Source: Candidatus Dojkabacteria bacterium (GTDB lineage Bacteria; Patescibacteriota; Dojkabacteria; B142; WJKM01). Taken from it: a stretch of 25,584 nt of DNA. A program made the translations under genes and the position numbers. This document shows, piece after piece, positions 8,382-16,330 of this stretch. A model generated the notes under the pieces. The model saw nothing but the letters and a program-made list of their open reading frames with translations, made no database searches and was not told the DNA's origin. Every line of letters begins with the position of its first letter. The stretch's first letter is position 1. The DNA lies in contig JAGQLH010000005.1 of assembly GCA_020429465.1 (NCBI GenBank), positions 1 to 25,584 on the forward strand. The letters run 5' to 3'.

Positions 8382-8415
8382 AAAAAAAGCCCCCCGGTTA
8401 AAACCGGGGGGCTTT
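8382..8415 (-). terminator. Strong intrinsic terminator of the S-layer gene
   Basis: A perfect 14-bp inverted repeat (8386-8399 and 8402-8415, two-base loop) with a core of six G:C pairs plus two more. Read on the minus strand it is followed by a run of seven T (8388 down to 8382). It lies about 43 nt after the S-layer stop codon and should end that transcript before the next SLH gene. Because the stem is flanked by A/T on both sides it could also act weakly on the plus strand, though no plus-strand gene needs it here. Confidence 0.9.
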
Positions 8416-8457
8416 ACTGTCTGACTTACATCAGATCAAGTAATTAATTCAAAAGAA

Positions 8458-10980
8458 TTAAACTTGGTCTTCAGTTGGTACAGATACAGTTGTGTATTCC
8501 CATGTTCCGAATACAGCATTTAGCATTAGAGTGTCGAGTTCTAGCTCTCCATCTTCTACTACTTCAGCCATATCGTCATAGGTATCACCTGTTGCAAATC
8601 CGTAAGGAACGAATTTGAATGCAGCGATTCGGTATTCGTACTGAGTACCTTCGTCGACATCAGTGTCAACGTAGTTTACAAGATCAGATGTGTTAGCTGC
8701 GTATACAGGAACTACTCCTTCTACAACGCCAACTCCAGCTGTTCCAGGTGCTACTGTTGCACTTGCAGTATCGTAAGCGATACCTCCACCAGAACTGAAT
8801 GAGTAACTGAAGCTTACTCCAGGTACGTCACTAGTAATAGTGATTGCTCCTGCTACGTTAGAAACTGAGAATCCATCTGCACCGTTAAGTTCAGAAACAA
8901 TAGCTGATGCTACAGTTGTTACATCGTCACCATTGTTTACATCGAATTCGTATTCGTTTCCAGCAAGTGTAAGTTTGATGTCATCAGAGTCTGATGAAGC
9001 ACCAGTTGTTACAGTTACTGTTGTTGTAGCTTGAGTTGCTATAAGGCTCATTACACCTTCGCTAGCACCGTCAGGTGTTGACCAGTCAGATTCCATAACT
9101 TCTTCTTCTGAATCGTCAACTACTCGTCTTTGGATTACGTATCCATCAACTGATGAGTCGTCTACAAGTAGACTATCCCATTCTAGTTCTACACCTACAG
9201 TTGATTCATCATCTGAAGTGAATCCTTCTACAGCTTTAGGAGCCATAAATGGTCGAACAAAGTTGAATGGAAGGTCAGTTGCAGTATCAGCTGCATCTAC
9301 GTCACCATCGTCGTCATGGTCACCCCATGCAACGTGGAATCCAGCGTCGTTATTTACACCTGCTTCATTTAGACCTTCGTCTGCTCGGATACCAACAAAG
9401 CTAGCATCGTCACCAGTTGTAAGATCTTCTTTTTCGATTGAAGCTGCAGCGTTTAGAGTAATTTTACTCATTGCACCACGAGAAAGATCCTCGTCAGGTT
9501 TGAATTCACCATCTGAGTATCCACCTACGATAGGTGCAAAGTCACCATCACCATGCTGTGCAAGTGCACAGATAGCTCCAGCGTGAACACTTCCAGAAAT
9601 GTCTGGGAAGCAAGCTGTTCCAGCACCGTCTACTACGTCTTCATCGAAGTAAGTAGCAGCTCTGTGAACAATAGTCATTGCTTCTGCTCGAGTAATGTTG
9701 TCATCTGGTCGGTAAGTCATATCTGAGAAACCTACTGAGATTCCAGCATTCTTAAGAGACATAATGTAAGGGAAGAACACATTGTCTGCTCCTACATCAG
9801 AGAACTCATCTCCCATTGCGTTGAATGGAACTTGGAATGCATTGAAAGCAAATTTAGCGAACTGACCACGAGTTACATCGTCACCAGGTCGGAATGTGTT
9901 ATCTGAGAAACCATCTACTACTGAAAGTAGGTAGAGGTAAGAAATCCACATTTCAAAAGTATCACCATCAATGTCTGTAAGGTTATCTGCAGCTGTTCCT
10001 ACATCTGAGTCAGCTGAACCAGTGATTCCACTAGATTCATCACCAGCTTGGTTAACTGTAGATACTTCTACATCATATTCAGTGTCTGTATCTGTAGCAA
10101 AGAATAGTACTGAGTGGTGTGTAGTGTCTGCTGTTGTTCCATTGTCTAGATCAACACGGTAAGCTACTACTCCATCCATATTCTCTGGTCCGTTGAATTC
10201 AACTCGACCACGAGTTCCTCGTGCTACTACTCGAAGGTTCTGTACTTCATCAGTATCAGCTTCCATCAAGTCTCCTCCGTATTCGAGGTTAACTCGAGCG
10301 TAGTACTGATCATCTGAATCTTTGAAGTACATGTATACTTCATCGAGGTATGATGTAATCTGCTCTGTTTCTCCCATGTGTACTCCTCCTGATGTTACAT
10401 CAGTTGTAAGAAGAGAACCATTAACAAGACCACTAGCAGTTACATTAGCTGTAGTATCTGCATTTGCAGTATCTACACCACCTGCACGAGCATCATCGAA
10501 TAGATTATCTACTCCAGATTCAAAATTTTCTGGATCTACATCATCCTCATCCTCAGTAGTTGATCCTAGGTAAAGATCAAGGTTTGCACCATTTACTTCG
10601 TAAAGGTATGTAGTGTATTCATCGTTGGTTGCGTTGTATCGAACGAAACCAAATTCTTCGTAGTCACCATCAAGTGATGATCCTACTTCAAGTACGAGTT
10701 GCTCGTAAGCATTTGTAAAACTCGTATCATCTTCATCATCTCCGTAGATATAAAGAGTTCCAAGATCGTATGCAGTGTGTCCATCTCGAACGTACCAGTC
10801 TACATACACATCTTCTAGATCAGAACCAGTGTCAACTAGGTTGAACCGCATTCCGTTAGAAGGAACTTCTTCAATCACAGAGGTGTTAACTGCAGCTAGC
10901 GCAGGTGATGCTGCACCAAGTACAGTTGATCCAGCAACTGCAAAAGCAGCAGCTTTCTGTATAAACTTTGAAAAGTTCAT
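8458..10980 (-). CDS. Major S-layer-type protein with three central SLH domains
   Basis: 840 residues from the ATG at 10980, chosen because it begins a classic signal peptide (MNFSKFIQKAAAFAVAGS, ending SPALAA, about residues 1-30). A GTG at 11013 would add 11 residues in front of it. Layout: an N-terminal acidic beta-rich region (about 30-335), three SLH repeats in the middle (about 335-385, 393-445, 458-515; motifs VTRGQ, ITRAE, LSRGA), then a Ca-binding-type loop DHDDDGDVDAAD, an FN3-like part, a beta insert (AGNEYEFDVNNGDDVTTVAS) and a C-terminal EYRIAAFKFVPYGFAT segment. The protein is very rich in Asp, Glu and Gly and poor in Lys. The coding DNA looks less AT-rich than its neighbours, as expected for a highly expressed gene. 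It is a good candidate for the lattice protein, anchored through its SLH repeats to a pyruvylated glycan. It has a long structured leader and a strong terminator. Confidence 0.9.
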   Translation of the reverse strand: MNFSKFIQKAAAFAVAGSTVLGAASPALAAVNTSVIEEVPSNGMRFNLVDTGSDLEDVYVDWYVRDGHTAYDLGTLYIYGDDEDDTSFTNAYEQLVLEVGSSLDGDYEEFGFVRYNATNDEYTTYLYEVNGANLDLYLGSTTEDEDDVDPENFESGVDNLFDDARAGGVDTANADTTANVTASGLVNGSLLTTDVTSGGVHMGETEQITSYLDEVYMYFKDSDDQYYARVNLEYGGDLMEADTDEVQNLRVVARGTRGRVEFNGPENMDGVVAYRVDLDNGTTADTTHHSVLFFATDTDTEYDVEVSTVNQAGDESSGITGSADSDVGTAADNLTDIDGDTFEMWISYLYLLSVVDGFSDNTFRPGDDVTRGQFAKFAFNAFQVPFNAMGDEFSDVGADNVFFPYIMSLKNAGISVGFSDMTYRPDDNITRAEAMTIVHRAATYFDEDVVDGAGTACFPDISGSVHAGAICALAQHGDGDFAPIVGGYSDGEFKPDEDLSRGAMSKITLNAAASIEKEDLTTGDDASFVGIRADEGLNEAGVNNDAGFHVAWGDHDDDGDVDAADTATDLPFNFVRPFMAPKAVEGFTSDDESTVGVELEWDSLLVDDSSVDGYVIQRRVVDDSEEEVMESDWSTPDGASEGVMSLIATQATTTVTVTTGASSDSDDIKLTLAGNEYEFDVNNGDDVTTVASAIVSELNGADGFSVSNVAGAITITSDVPGVSFSYSFSSGGGIAYDTASATVAPGTAGVGVVEGVVPVYAANTSDLVNYVDTDVDEGTQYEYRIAAFKFVPYGFATGDTYDDMAEVVEDGELELDTLMLNAVFGTWEYTTVSVPTEDQV
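9286..9321 (-). other. EF-hand/dockerin-type calcium-binding loop in the S-layer protein
   Basis: This segment codes DHDDDGDVDAAD, with Asp at loop positions 1, 3, 5, 7, 9 and 12 and Gly at 6, the pattern of a canonical 12-residue EF-hand loop (position 12 is Asp rather than the usual Glu). Calcium is known to drive assembly of many S-layers, so this is a plausible metal site just after the SLH repeats. Confidence 0.6.
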
Positions 10981-11056
10981 ATTAGTACTGTGACTAAAAT
11001 AAAATATATCCACCTTGAAAAATAGGTATGTAAATTACAAGGCAGACAAAATAGGG

Positions 11057-11083
11057 TTTGGTAGATACAAAATATCTACCAAA
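11057..11083. repeat. Perfect 11-bp inverted repeat (leader hairpin A)
   Basis: TTTGGTAGATA and TATCTACCAAA around a 5-nt loop. It lies 77 nt upstream of the S-layer ATG. Neither strand shows a T-run after it, so it is not an ordinary terminator. It could be a stabilising mRNA hairpin or a protein-binding operator. Confidence 0.7.
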
Positions 11084-11094
11084 AATAAAAGAGC

Positions 11095-11120
11095 GTACAT
11101 TCAAAAAATCATGAATGTAC
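11095..11120. repeat. Inverted repeat, 8-bp arms (leader hairpin B)
   Basis: GTACATTC and GAATGTAC around a 10-nt A-rich loop. It lies only 2 nt from the next hairpin, so the two could stack. Confidence 0.6.
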
Positions 11121-11122
11121 AC

Positions 11123-11161
11123 TTCGGCAAGCTAAAAGACATAGTTTACTGCCTTGCCGAA
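11123..11161. repeat. Inverted repeat, 9-bp arms (leader hairpin C)
   Basis: TTCGGCAAG and CTTGCCGAA, with a possible inner TAAA/TTTA pairing. Its CTTGCC arm can also pair with GGCAAG at 11186-11191, part of the next hairpin's arm. Confidence 0.65.
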
Positions 11162-11163
11162 CC

Positions 11164-11189
11164 TGCCATTTACCAAACGGTACATGGCA
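11164..11189. repeat. Inverted repeat, 11-bp arms with one mismatch (leader hairpin D)
   Basis: TGCCATTTACC and GGTACATGGCA around a 4-nt loop; ten of eleven positions pair. It competes with hairpin C for part of its right arm. Confidence 0.65.
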
Positions 11190-11430
11190 AGAATCGACAG
11201 AGCAGGCTAATCTTTGCTCGCCGGTCAGATTTATTTAAAAATCAGGTAATCAAAATCTTCAAATTCTATTTCAAAGTATTCAGTTTTCAAAGAACATAAA
11301 AAAAGCCTTTCTACTACATATAACGAGACAATCGGGTAAAAGTGTCGTTAAAATCTGCAAAAAAGCGACGCAAAAGTACGTCAAACACACAATACAAAAA
11401 CTACGCATTCTTTGCAACATGCAGTATTAC

Positions 11431-11439
11431 ATTATATCA
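11431..11439 (-). promoter_or_regulatory. Candidate extended -10 promoter for the S-layer gene
   Basis: On the minus strand the sequence is TGATATAAT, an exact extended -10 (TGNTATAAT). No convincing -35 hexamer is seen. It faces the S-layer gene across the hairpin-rich leader. A start of transcription near 11424 is predicted, not shown. Confidence 0.45.
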
Positions 11440-11523
11440 AAAATAGCATGAAAAGACACGTTAGATAGGTATATCGAGGTTTTGAGTATAAGATTACACA
11501 GAGAGGATACTTTTCGCGTATTT

Positions 11524-11532
11524 TGCTACAAT
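11524..11532 (+). promoter_or_regulatory. Candidate extended -10 promoter for the divergent glycan genes
   Basis: TGCTACAAT matches an extended -10 with one change from TATAAT. It points toward the membrane protein gene at 11617 and would give a leader of about 80 nt. No good -35 is present. The rest of 11440-11616 shows no gene and no other clear element. Confidence 0.4.
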
Positions 11533-11616
11533 CAGTACGTTATGTTTGTTTATTTCATCTTTTGGTGGGATGGAAAAATAAAGTAATCATTATATTTAGT
11601 GGATTAGTAATAAAGT

Positions 11617-13308
11617 ATGGTTCAAATAATAAAAAAACACTGGTACATGCCTGTTTTCACGCTCGTATATATAATTTTGGGACTTATATTTACGTGGCCT
11701 CTTGTAACAGAATTTTCAACGAAAGTTCCAAACAATATGTTCATAGAAGCAGAGCATACCTATGTATGGGGAGATCATATCCAGGTATATGCTGGATTTA
11801 GAGAACATAAGAATATGATCGCAAATTTGGCAAAAAATAAGCCAAGTTTACAGAAAGAGTTCTGCTATGGAGAGGTAGATTCAGAGTGTACGCTTACAAC
11901 GCTAGAATCTATAAGTAAAATAGTATTTTCGCCATACTGGTTGCATACGATGTTCAATGTATTCTTTGACGATAATTATGTCTATAATCTCGTCATTCTT
12001 GCTTCGTTTCCTCTTACTGGAATTGCCGGATTATTTTTTGTTCAACAAATTATAAAAAAGCATGCGCAATCTCTTTCTCGCAATTTTCAATTGGTCATCT
12101 CATTTATTGCATCATTATTTGTAGTACTTGCCCCGATTAGAATACATCATATTTTGGTTGGACATAGAAATGGATGGCTTTTGGCCGGATTCTTATTACA
12201 ACTTTTCGTTGTAGAAAAGATTATAGATACTAAAAAATACAATTGGGCGTGGCAGGTAGTATGTGTCTTACTTATTGTATATTTTGCTTACACAGAAAGA
12301 TTTTATATGCTGTACGGGTTAATTTATTCAGCTGCTCGAGTTGGGTGGTATGTAGTTAGTCATAAGAATAATTACAAAAAAGCAGTAGATTTTTTTATCG
12401 AAGGTTTAAAGAAGAGTATTTGGGTAGGTGTAGCTGGGATTGCTGCATACATAATAAATAATGGGGGGATTCTGAATAGTATAGGTAATTCCGATATTAG
12501 TAATGGAAGACCACTCGATCTAATTACGTTTTATTCACCAAAACTCTGGTATATATTTCAACGAGTAACGCTAGAACATGAGCATGTAATCTACTTTGGA
12601 GTAGGACCGATTATTTTATTGATGTGTGGGATTCTTGTCATAAAATTTCTACGAAACTGGAAGGAAACTAATAAAAATTTTGTATATGAACTGGTGTTTT
12701 TTTTAGGGATGTCAGTTTTATTTTTACTTATTTCTTTTGGGACATCGACTCCAGTATATGAATTTTTCTATACATACGTACCTACATTTGATTTGAGCAG
12801 AACTCCTATTCGGGCAATGTTTCTTGTTATACCTCTCGTTTCAGTACTAACGGGGCTTTTATGTGCCTATGTAGTACAAAAGATACAAGAAAAAGAAGGA
12901 TCAGTAGTTTTGCAGGGGGGAATTTTAGCAGTAATGGCAATTGCAATTTCATGGTCTTTATACTCATTTGAACCAATAAGTCTTATTGGTCTACCACAAG
13001 CATATGAAGTTCAGGAGGGAGAAAAGATTGTATTTGTACCAGTAACTGAGCCTGGGCACTTCTTTGGTTCACTGTATGAATTTAGTCTCTCAACAGGTAA
13101 TGCCACAAGCGTGAATGGGTATAATCCATTTATAACAAAAGAAATGGAAGAATTCTATAAAACCTTTGGAAATGATTTGAATAAACGTGCACAGCAGGGA
13201 GAAGATATTGAGAATACTTTTTTATTTAAACGTCTTGAACAAGAGTATGGGGTAACTGATGTCATTCTTATGCATGAATATATTTCAGATCCTCATTTGA
13301 CATACTAA
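11617..13308 (+). CDS. GT-C-like multispanning membrane protein
   Basis: 563 residues with a first membrane helix at about 10-30, a long extracytoplasmic loop, then roughly ten more helices and a soluble C-terminal tail of about 100 residues. The first loop carries an acidic site (WGDHIQVY, Asp at about 53), the place where GT-C enzymes keep a catalytic or metal-binding acid. A later segment, LAPIRIHHILVGHRNGW, resembles the (Y/R)-x-x-H-x-x-x-G-H stretch in related bacterial GT-C-like proteins. Such enzymes take sugars from a polyprenyl-phosphate carrier outside the membrane. It is the first gene of the right glycan block, 6 nt before a GT4 gene. The GT-C assignment is by resemblance; a non-enzymatic role is possible. 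Confidence 0.6.
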   Translation: MVQIIKKHWYMPVFTLVYIILGLIFTWPLVTEFSTKVPNNMFIEAEHTYVWGDHIQVYAGFREHKNMIANLAKNKPSLQKEFCYGEVDSECTLTTLESISKIVFSPYWLHTMFNVFFDDNYVYNLVILASFPLTGIAGLFFVQQIIKKHAQSLSRNFQLVISFIASLFVVLAPIRIHHILVGHRNGWLLAGFLLQLFVVEKIIDTKKYNWAWQVVCVLLIVYFAYTERFYMLYGLIYSAARVGWYVVSHKNNYKKAVDFFIEGLKKSIWVGVAGIAAYIINNGGILNSIGNSDISNGRPLDLITFYSPKLWYIFQRVTLEHEHVIYFGVGPIILLMCGILVIKFLRNWKETNKNFVYELVFFLGMSVLFLLISFGTSTPVYEFFYTYVPTFDLSRTPIRAMFLVIPLVSVLTGLLCAYVVQKIQEKEGSVVLQGGILAVMAIAISWSLYSFEPISLIGLPQAYEVQEGEKIVFVPVTEPGHFFGSLYEFSLSTGNATSVNGYNPFITKEMEEFYKTFGNDLNKRAQQGEDIENTFLFKRLEQEYGVTDVILMHEYISDPHLTY

Positions 13309-13314
13309 TTTACC

Positions 13315-14475
13315 ATGAATGTACTTATACTAAATTATGAATATCCACCTGTTGGAGGAGGAGGAGGGGTTGCTACAAAATCGCTCGCTGAAGAAATGGT
13401 GCGACGCGGACATTCCGTGAGTGTACTTACAACTCATATGCATGGTCTTGCGTGGCACGAAGAATCTGAAGGGGTGAAGATATATAGGGTTCCTGTTTTA
13501 TTTAGAAGATCACAGCAAACAGCAAGTCTAGCTTCTCTCTTTACCTGGCCATTTACTAGTATTCCTATTGGATTGATTTTATGTCTCCGTTTTAAATTTG
13601 ACATAATTAACACACAATTCTTTTCCCCTACTGGACCTACCGGATATATACTCTCAAAGTTAACAGGTATTCCCAATTGTATCTATGGACATGGTGCTGA
13701 TATCTATGATCCTGCTCGAATTAATAAAACACCAAGTGGACGTGGGCTACTATCCCGTTTACTCCTGAGGAGTTTAAGAATACAGGTAAAAGGTGCAGAA
13801 GGAATTGCGGTACAAAGTAATGATACGAAAATGAGACTTGAAGCATTATTAGATGGTGCTATTCCAAAAATTACTGTAATTCCACTACCATTTCAAAAAC
13901 CTGAGGATAATTTCGAAAAAGAACAAATTCATAAGTCACATGAAACATTTAATCTCATATCTCTGGGAAGAATTGTAAAAAGAAAGGGATATGAATATTT
14001 GTTACGTGCACTTCAAAAATTACCAGAAGATATAACACTAACAATTGTGGGGGATGGACCAGAGAAATCAAAATTAGAAGGTATAACAAAAGAACTTGAG
14101 ATTATGGGTAGGGTAAGGTTCACTGGCTATGTTTCTGAAAAAGAAAAATATAAATTATTAAAATCTTCGGATTGTTATGTACTCAGTTCCCTCCATGAGG
14201 GGATGGGCATAGTAGTACAAGAGGCAATGTTTGTAGGACTTCCTATAGTAGCAACAAATAATGGAGGACAAAATGATTTACTTGAAGATACTTGGAATGC
14301 ACTTCTTGTTCCTCCAAAATCAGTAGAGAAATTAGCCGAAGCAATCATGAATGTATATAATGATACTAATCTTCAAATTGAGATGTCGAAAAGAAATCGT
14401 GAAGCAATTCGTGAGTACTTTGTCGATGAAGTTGTTAACCAGTATGAACATTACTTTTTACGTTGTATAAAATGA
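13315..14475 (+). CDS. GT4 family glycosyltransferase
   Basis: 386 residues. The start NYEYPPVGGGGGVATKSLAEE is the glycine-rich acceptor-side loop of GT4 enzymes, followed by MVRRGHSVSVLTT. The C-terminal half has LISLGRIVKRKGYEYLLRAL near 220, the donor-loop IVGDGPEKSKLE, and the E-x7-E motif HEGMGIVVQEA near 300-310. A retaining transferase acting on the cytoplasmic side; the sugar is unknown. It is the only gene in the window ending in TGA, and that stop overlaps the next start as ATGA, which supports UGA being a real stop in this organism. Confidence 0.9.
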   Translation: MNVLILNYEYPPVGGGGGVATKSLAEEMVRRGHSVSVLTTHMHGLAWHEESEGVKIYRVPVLFRRSQQTASLASLFTWPFTSIPIGLILCLRFKFDIINTQFFSPTGPTGYILSKLTGIPNCIYGHGADIYDPARINKTPSGRGLLSRLLLRSLRIQVKGAEGIAVQSNDTKMRLEALLDGAIPKITVIPLPFQKPEDNFEKEQIHKSHETFNLISLGRIVKRKGYEYLLRALQKLPEDITLTIVGDGPEKSKLEGITKELEIMGRVRFTGYVSEKEKYKLLKSSDCYVLSSLHEGMGIVVQEAMFVGLPIVATNNGGQNDLLEDTWNALLVPPKSVEKLAEAIMNVYNDTNLQIEMSKRNREAIREYFVDEVVNQYEHYFLRCIK

Positions 14476-15200
14476 ACGGCTCTGAATTTAAAAATCTTCA
14501 GAAATCACATTACAAGGATATGATTAATACAGAGGATATTGATCTGAGGCGTCATACACGAAACCATATTCGAAAAATCGAGGCTATGAACACGTTTATG
14601 AATATTCAAGAGGGGGATAGTGTTCTTGAAGTCGGTGTAGGTACGGGGATTCAAGCGAAGTATCTGGTAGATCACAATGACGTAAAGTTTGATTTTACAG
14701 GGACCGATCTGTCTGAGGATATGTTACAAGTTACCCGTAAGAAATTTACTGGGATGGAGGATAGAATTACACTAGAGGCAATGGATGCGGAAAATATGAC
14801 CTATGATGATGATTCTTTTGATCATGTATTTGTTGGAAGTACTATTCATCATCTTGAAAACCCACGAAGAGGCGTAGAAGAGATGGTTCGAGTTTTGAAA
14901 CCTGGCGGTACATTTTGCATGATGGAACCTAATTATATCCACCCAAAGAATATGCATTTTAGCCATAAATATGAAGCAGAAAAGAATATGAAATTTATGC
15001 GTAAGAAATATATTCGTTCGTGGCTTGATCCGCTACCAATTAAATACTCAATTCAGAATTTTGTATATGCTCCAAACGGGCCAAAATTTTTAGTTCCGTT
15101 TTACACAATTGGTGAGGCAGTAGTTAAACATCTTCCTTTACTCAATTCAATGTCGATTATGCTTCTTGTGACTGGCATAAAGCAACCTAAAAATACGTAA
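14472..15200 (+). CDS. Class I SAM-dependent methyltransferase (Methyltransf_11 type)
   Basis: 242 residues from the ATG at 14472, which overlaps the upstream TGA as ATGA; a TTG three codons earlier is less likely. Motif I is intact (VLEVGVGTGIQAKYL, near 45-60), followed by the acidic ribose-binding residue in GTDLSEDML, motif II with MDAENMTYDDDSFDHVFV near 105-120, and the post-motif VLKPGGTFCMMEPN near 145. It resembles small-molecule and sugar methyltransferases. The setting between a GT4 gene and a pyruvyltransferase gene suggests it decorates the glycan or its lipid carrier. It is 2 nt upstream of the pyruvyltransferase start. Confidence 0.85.
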   Translation: MNGSEFKNLQKSHYKDMINTEDIDLRRHTRNHIRKIEAMNTFMNIQEGDSVLEVGVGTGIQAKYLVDHNDVKFDFTGTDLSEDMLQVTRKKFTGMEDRITLEAMDAENMTYDDDSFDHVFVGSTIHHLENPRRGVEEMVRVLKPGGTFCMMEPNYIHPKNMHFSHKYEAEKNMKFMRKKYIRSWLDPLPIKYSIQNFVYAPNGPKFLVPFYTIGEAVVKHLPLLNSMSIMLLVTGIKQPKNT

Positions 15201-15202
15201 TT

Positions 15203-16330
15203 ATGACTAAAACAGAAGAAAAAAAACAAAAAGTACTCGTATGTGGTTCATATCATGCAAACAATTTAGGTGATATGGCAATCCTAGATACACTCTTGAA
15301 GCAGCTGGGTACCGAAAAGTACGATATAACAGTCCTGTCTAAAAATCCAAGTAAAGTCATACATGTCCTGCAATTGCGTGAATATATTTCTTTTATAAAA
15401 TCAACAAAAATCTTTAGTATTCTTAAGGCTATCATTAAAACAGATAAAGTTATGATAGGTGGTGGAGGACTTTTTTTCGATTATTCTTTCTTTGACACTA
15501 TTTTCTTGATTGGAAAGAGTCAGCTTATGGTGTGGGTAATAATAACAATTTGGGCTGGTCTTTGGAGAAAAGAGGTTGAATGGATTGGACTGGGTATTGG
15601 GCCATTAACAAAATTTGGGAAGATATTAGTCAAATTTGCTTCGTTTTTTGTAAATAAGGTAATTGTTCGAGATATAGCCTCTCATAGTATTCTAAAAGAG
15701 GAGCTTGGTATAAGAAAAACCCAAAAAGCAAGTGACATTGTATATCTTAGGAAAAGCCCAGAACAAGTACAAACACTACACAAGATGAAAGCGACGAAGC
15801 CGGGTGAGCGTAAGCTTCTCCTAACATTTAAGCAAGGACAATTACCATTCGAGACCTATGCTTCAGTTGTAGATCAAATTAAAAATGATTTTCCAGACTA
15901 TACGCTAACGTATTTTTCAACTAATCCAAAACGGGATAATGAACTTCATATTAAGTTAGCAAAGGAAACAAATTCATTATTTATTGATACAAGTTCTTTT
16001 ACAATTGAGCAATTCTATGGATTATTTACGTTTGCAGATATAGTTATTTCTATGAGAATGCATGCACTTTTGATCGGGTATCAAGAAGGTGTTTTAGGAA
16101 TAGGAATTTCAAGCGAGGCAAGTGAATACGCAGGTCCAGATGATACAAATAAAGTGATATCTCTCCAAAAGGAACTCTACGGTAATGACCTATTTATACG
16201 AAGATTACGGTACAAAAAAGTAAAAGAGTTACTTTACACAATTACAGGAGACGCAGAAACTACACGGGTAGAGAGCGAGGAGAACTACGAAAAACAATAC
16301 TCCCTTGCAGGAAACAGTTATTCTTTTTAA
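15203..16330 (+). CDS. csaB: Polysaccharide pyruvyltransferase, CsaB-like
   Basis: 375 residues of the polysaccharide pyruvyl transferase family, which moves a pyruvyl group from phosphoenolpyruvate onto a sugar as a ketal. Visible family marks: CGSYHANNLGDMAIL near 14-28 (N-x-G-D loop), the glycine run MIGGGGLFFDY near 84-94, the strand and helix VIVRDIASHSILKEE, and the C-terminal ADIVISMRMHALLIG near 283-297, where the (S/T)-x-R-x-H-x-x-x-x pattern is diagnostic. In Bacillus, CsaB pyruvylates the secondary wall polymer that SLH domains bind, and this window carries three SLH proteins, so the same job is likely. It ends convergently, overlapping the GT2 gene by 4 nt. The gene symbol is by analogy. 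Confidence 0.82.
   Translation: MTKTEEKKQKVLVCGSYHANNLGDMAILDTLLKQLGTEKYDITVLSKNPSKVIHVLQLREYISFIKSTKIFSILKAIIKTDKVMIGGGGLFFDYSFFDTIFLIGKSQLMVWVIITIWAGLWRKEVEWIGLGIGPLTKFGKILVKFASFFVNKVIVRDIASHSILKEELGIRKTQKASDIVYLRKSPEQVQTLHKMKATKPGERKLLLTFKQGQLPFETYASVVDQIKNDFPDYTLTYFSTNPKRDNELHIKLAKETNSLFIDTSSFTIEQFYGLFTFADIVISMRMHALLIGYQEGVLGIGISSEASEYAGPDDTNKVISLQKELYGNDLFIRRLRYKKVKELLYTITGDAETTRVESEENYEKQYSLAGNSYSF

Larger units (their letters stand above)
10981..11424 (-). promoter_or_regulatory. Long structured 5' leader of the S-layer gene (candidate regulatory RNA)
   Basis: This stretch has no credible gene. From the candidate promoter at 11431-11439 to the S-layer ATG it would give a leader of roughly 440 nt. 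It contains successive inverted repeats: 11057-11083 (11-bp perfect stem, 5-nt loop), 11095-11120 (8 bp), 11123-11161 (9 bp), 11164-11189 (11 bp with one mismatch, 4-nt loop) and 11200-11219 (5 bp). The segment CTTGCC at 11153-11158 can pair with GGCAAG at 11126-11131 or at 11186-11191, so two folds compete. Long stable leaders are known for S-layer mRNAs. The part from 11244 to 11424 shows little structure. A near-complementary pair with a bulge lies at about 11322-11350. Confidence 0.55.

Noticed and set aside
8242..8424. Plus-strand 60-codon frame near the terminator
   Set aside because: It overlaps the SLH gene start and reads through the terminator stem; no protein features.
8441..8462. 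TTAATTC/GAATTAA repeat at the S-layer stop codon as a second terminator
   Set aside because: Seven A/T-rich pairs with no T-run; the strong hairpin at 8382-8415 is enough.
9218..10573. Several Ser/Thr/Pro-rich plus-strand frames inside the S-layer gene
   Set aside because: They arise from the strong codon bias of the acidic S-layer gene on the other strand and have no independent support.
10981..11013. GTG start at 11013 for the S-layer protein
   Set aside because: The ATG at 10980 begins a textbook signal peptide; the extra 11 residues would spoil its N-terminus. An AAGG just before the GTG keeps it slightly open.
11057..11083. Inverted repeat as an intrinsic terminator
   Set aside because: The stem is A/T-rich and lacks a following T-run on either strand; it lies where a leader is expected.
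11015..11299. Plus-strand frame of 94 codons in the divergent intergenic region
   Set aside because: It starts with TTG, resembles no protein, and lies across the row of inverted repeats, which explains the sequence better.
11523..11801. Plus-strand 92-codon frame before the GT-C-like gene
   Set aside because: It overlaps the well-supported membrane protein in another frame and has no domain pattern.
14463..14471. TTG start for the second methyltransferase
   Set aside because: The ATG at 14472 forms an ATGA overlap with the preceding stop, a common coupling arrangement.
14473..14475. UGA recoded as glycine (Gracilibacteria-type code)
   Set aside because: The one TGA in a stop position coincides with an ATGA overlap and the end of GT4 homology, and no gene needs an internal TGA to be read through.
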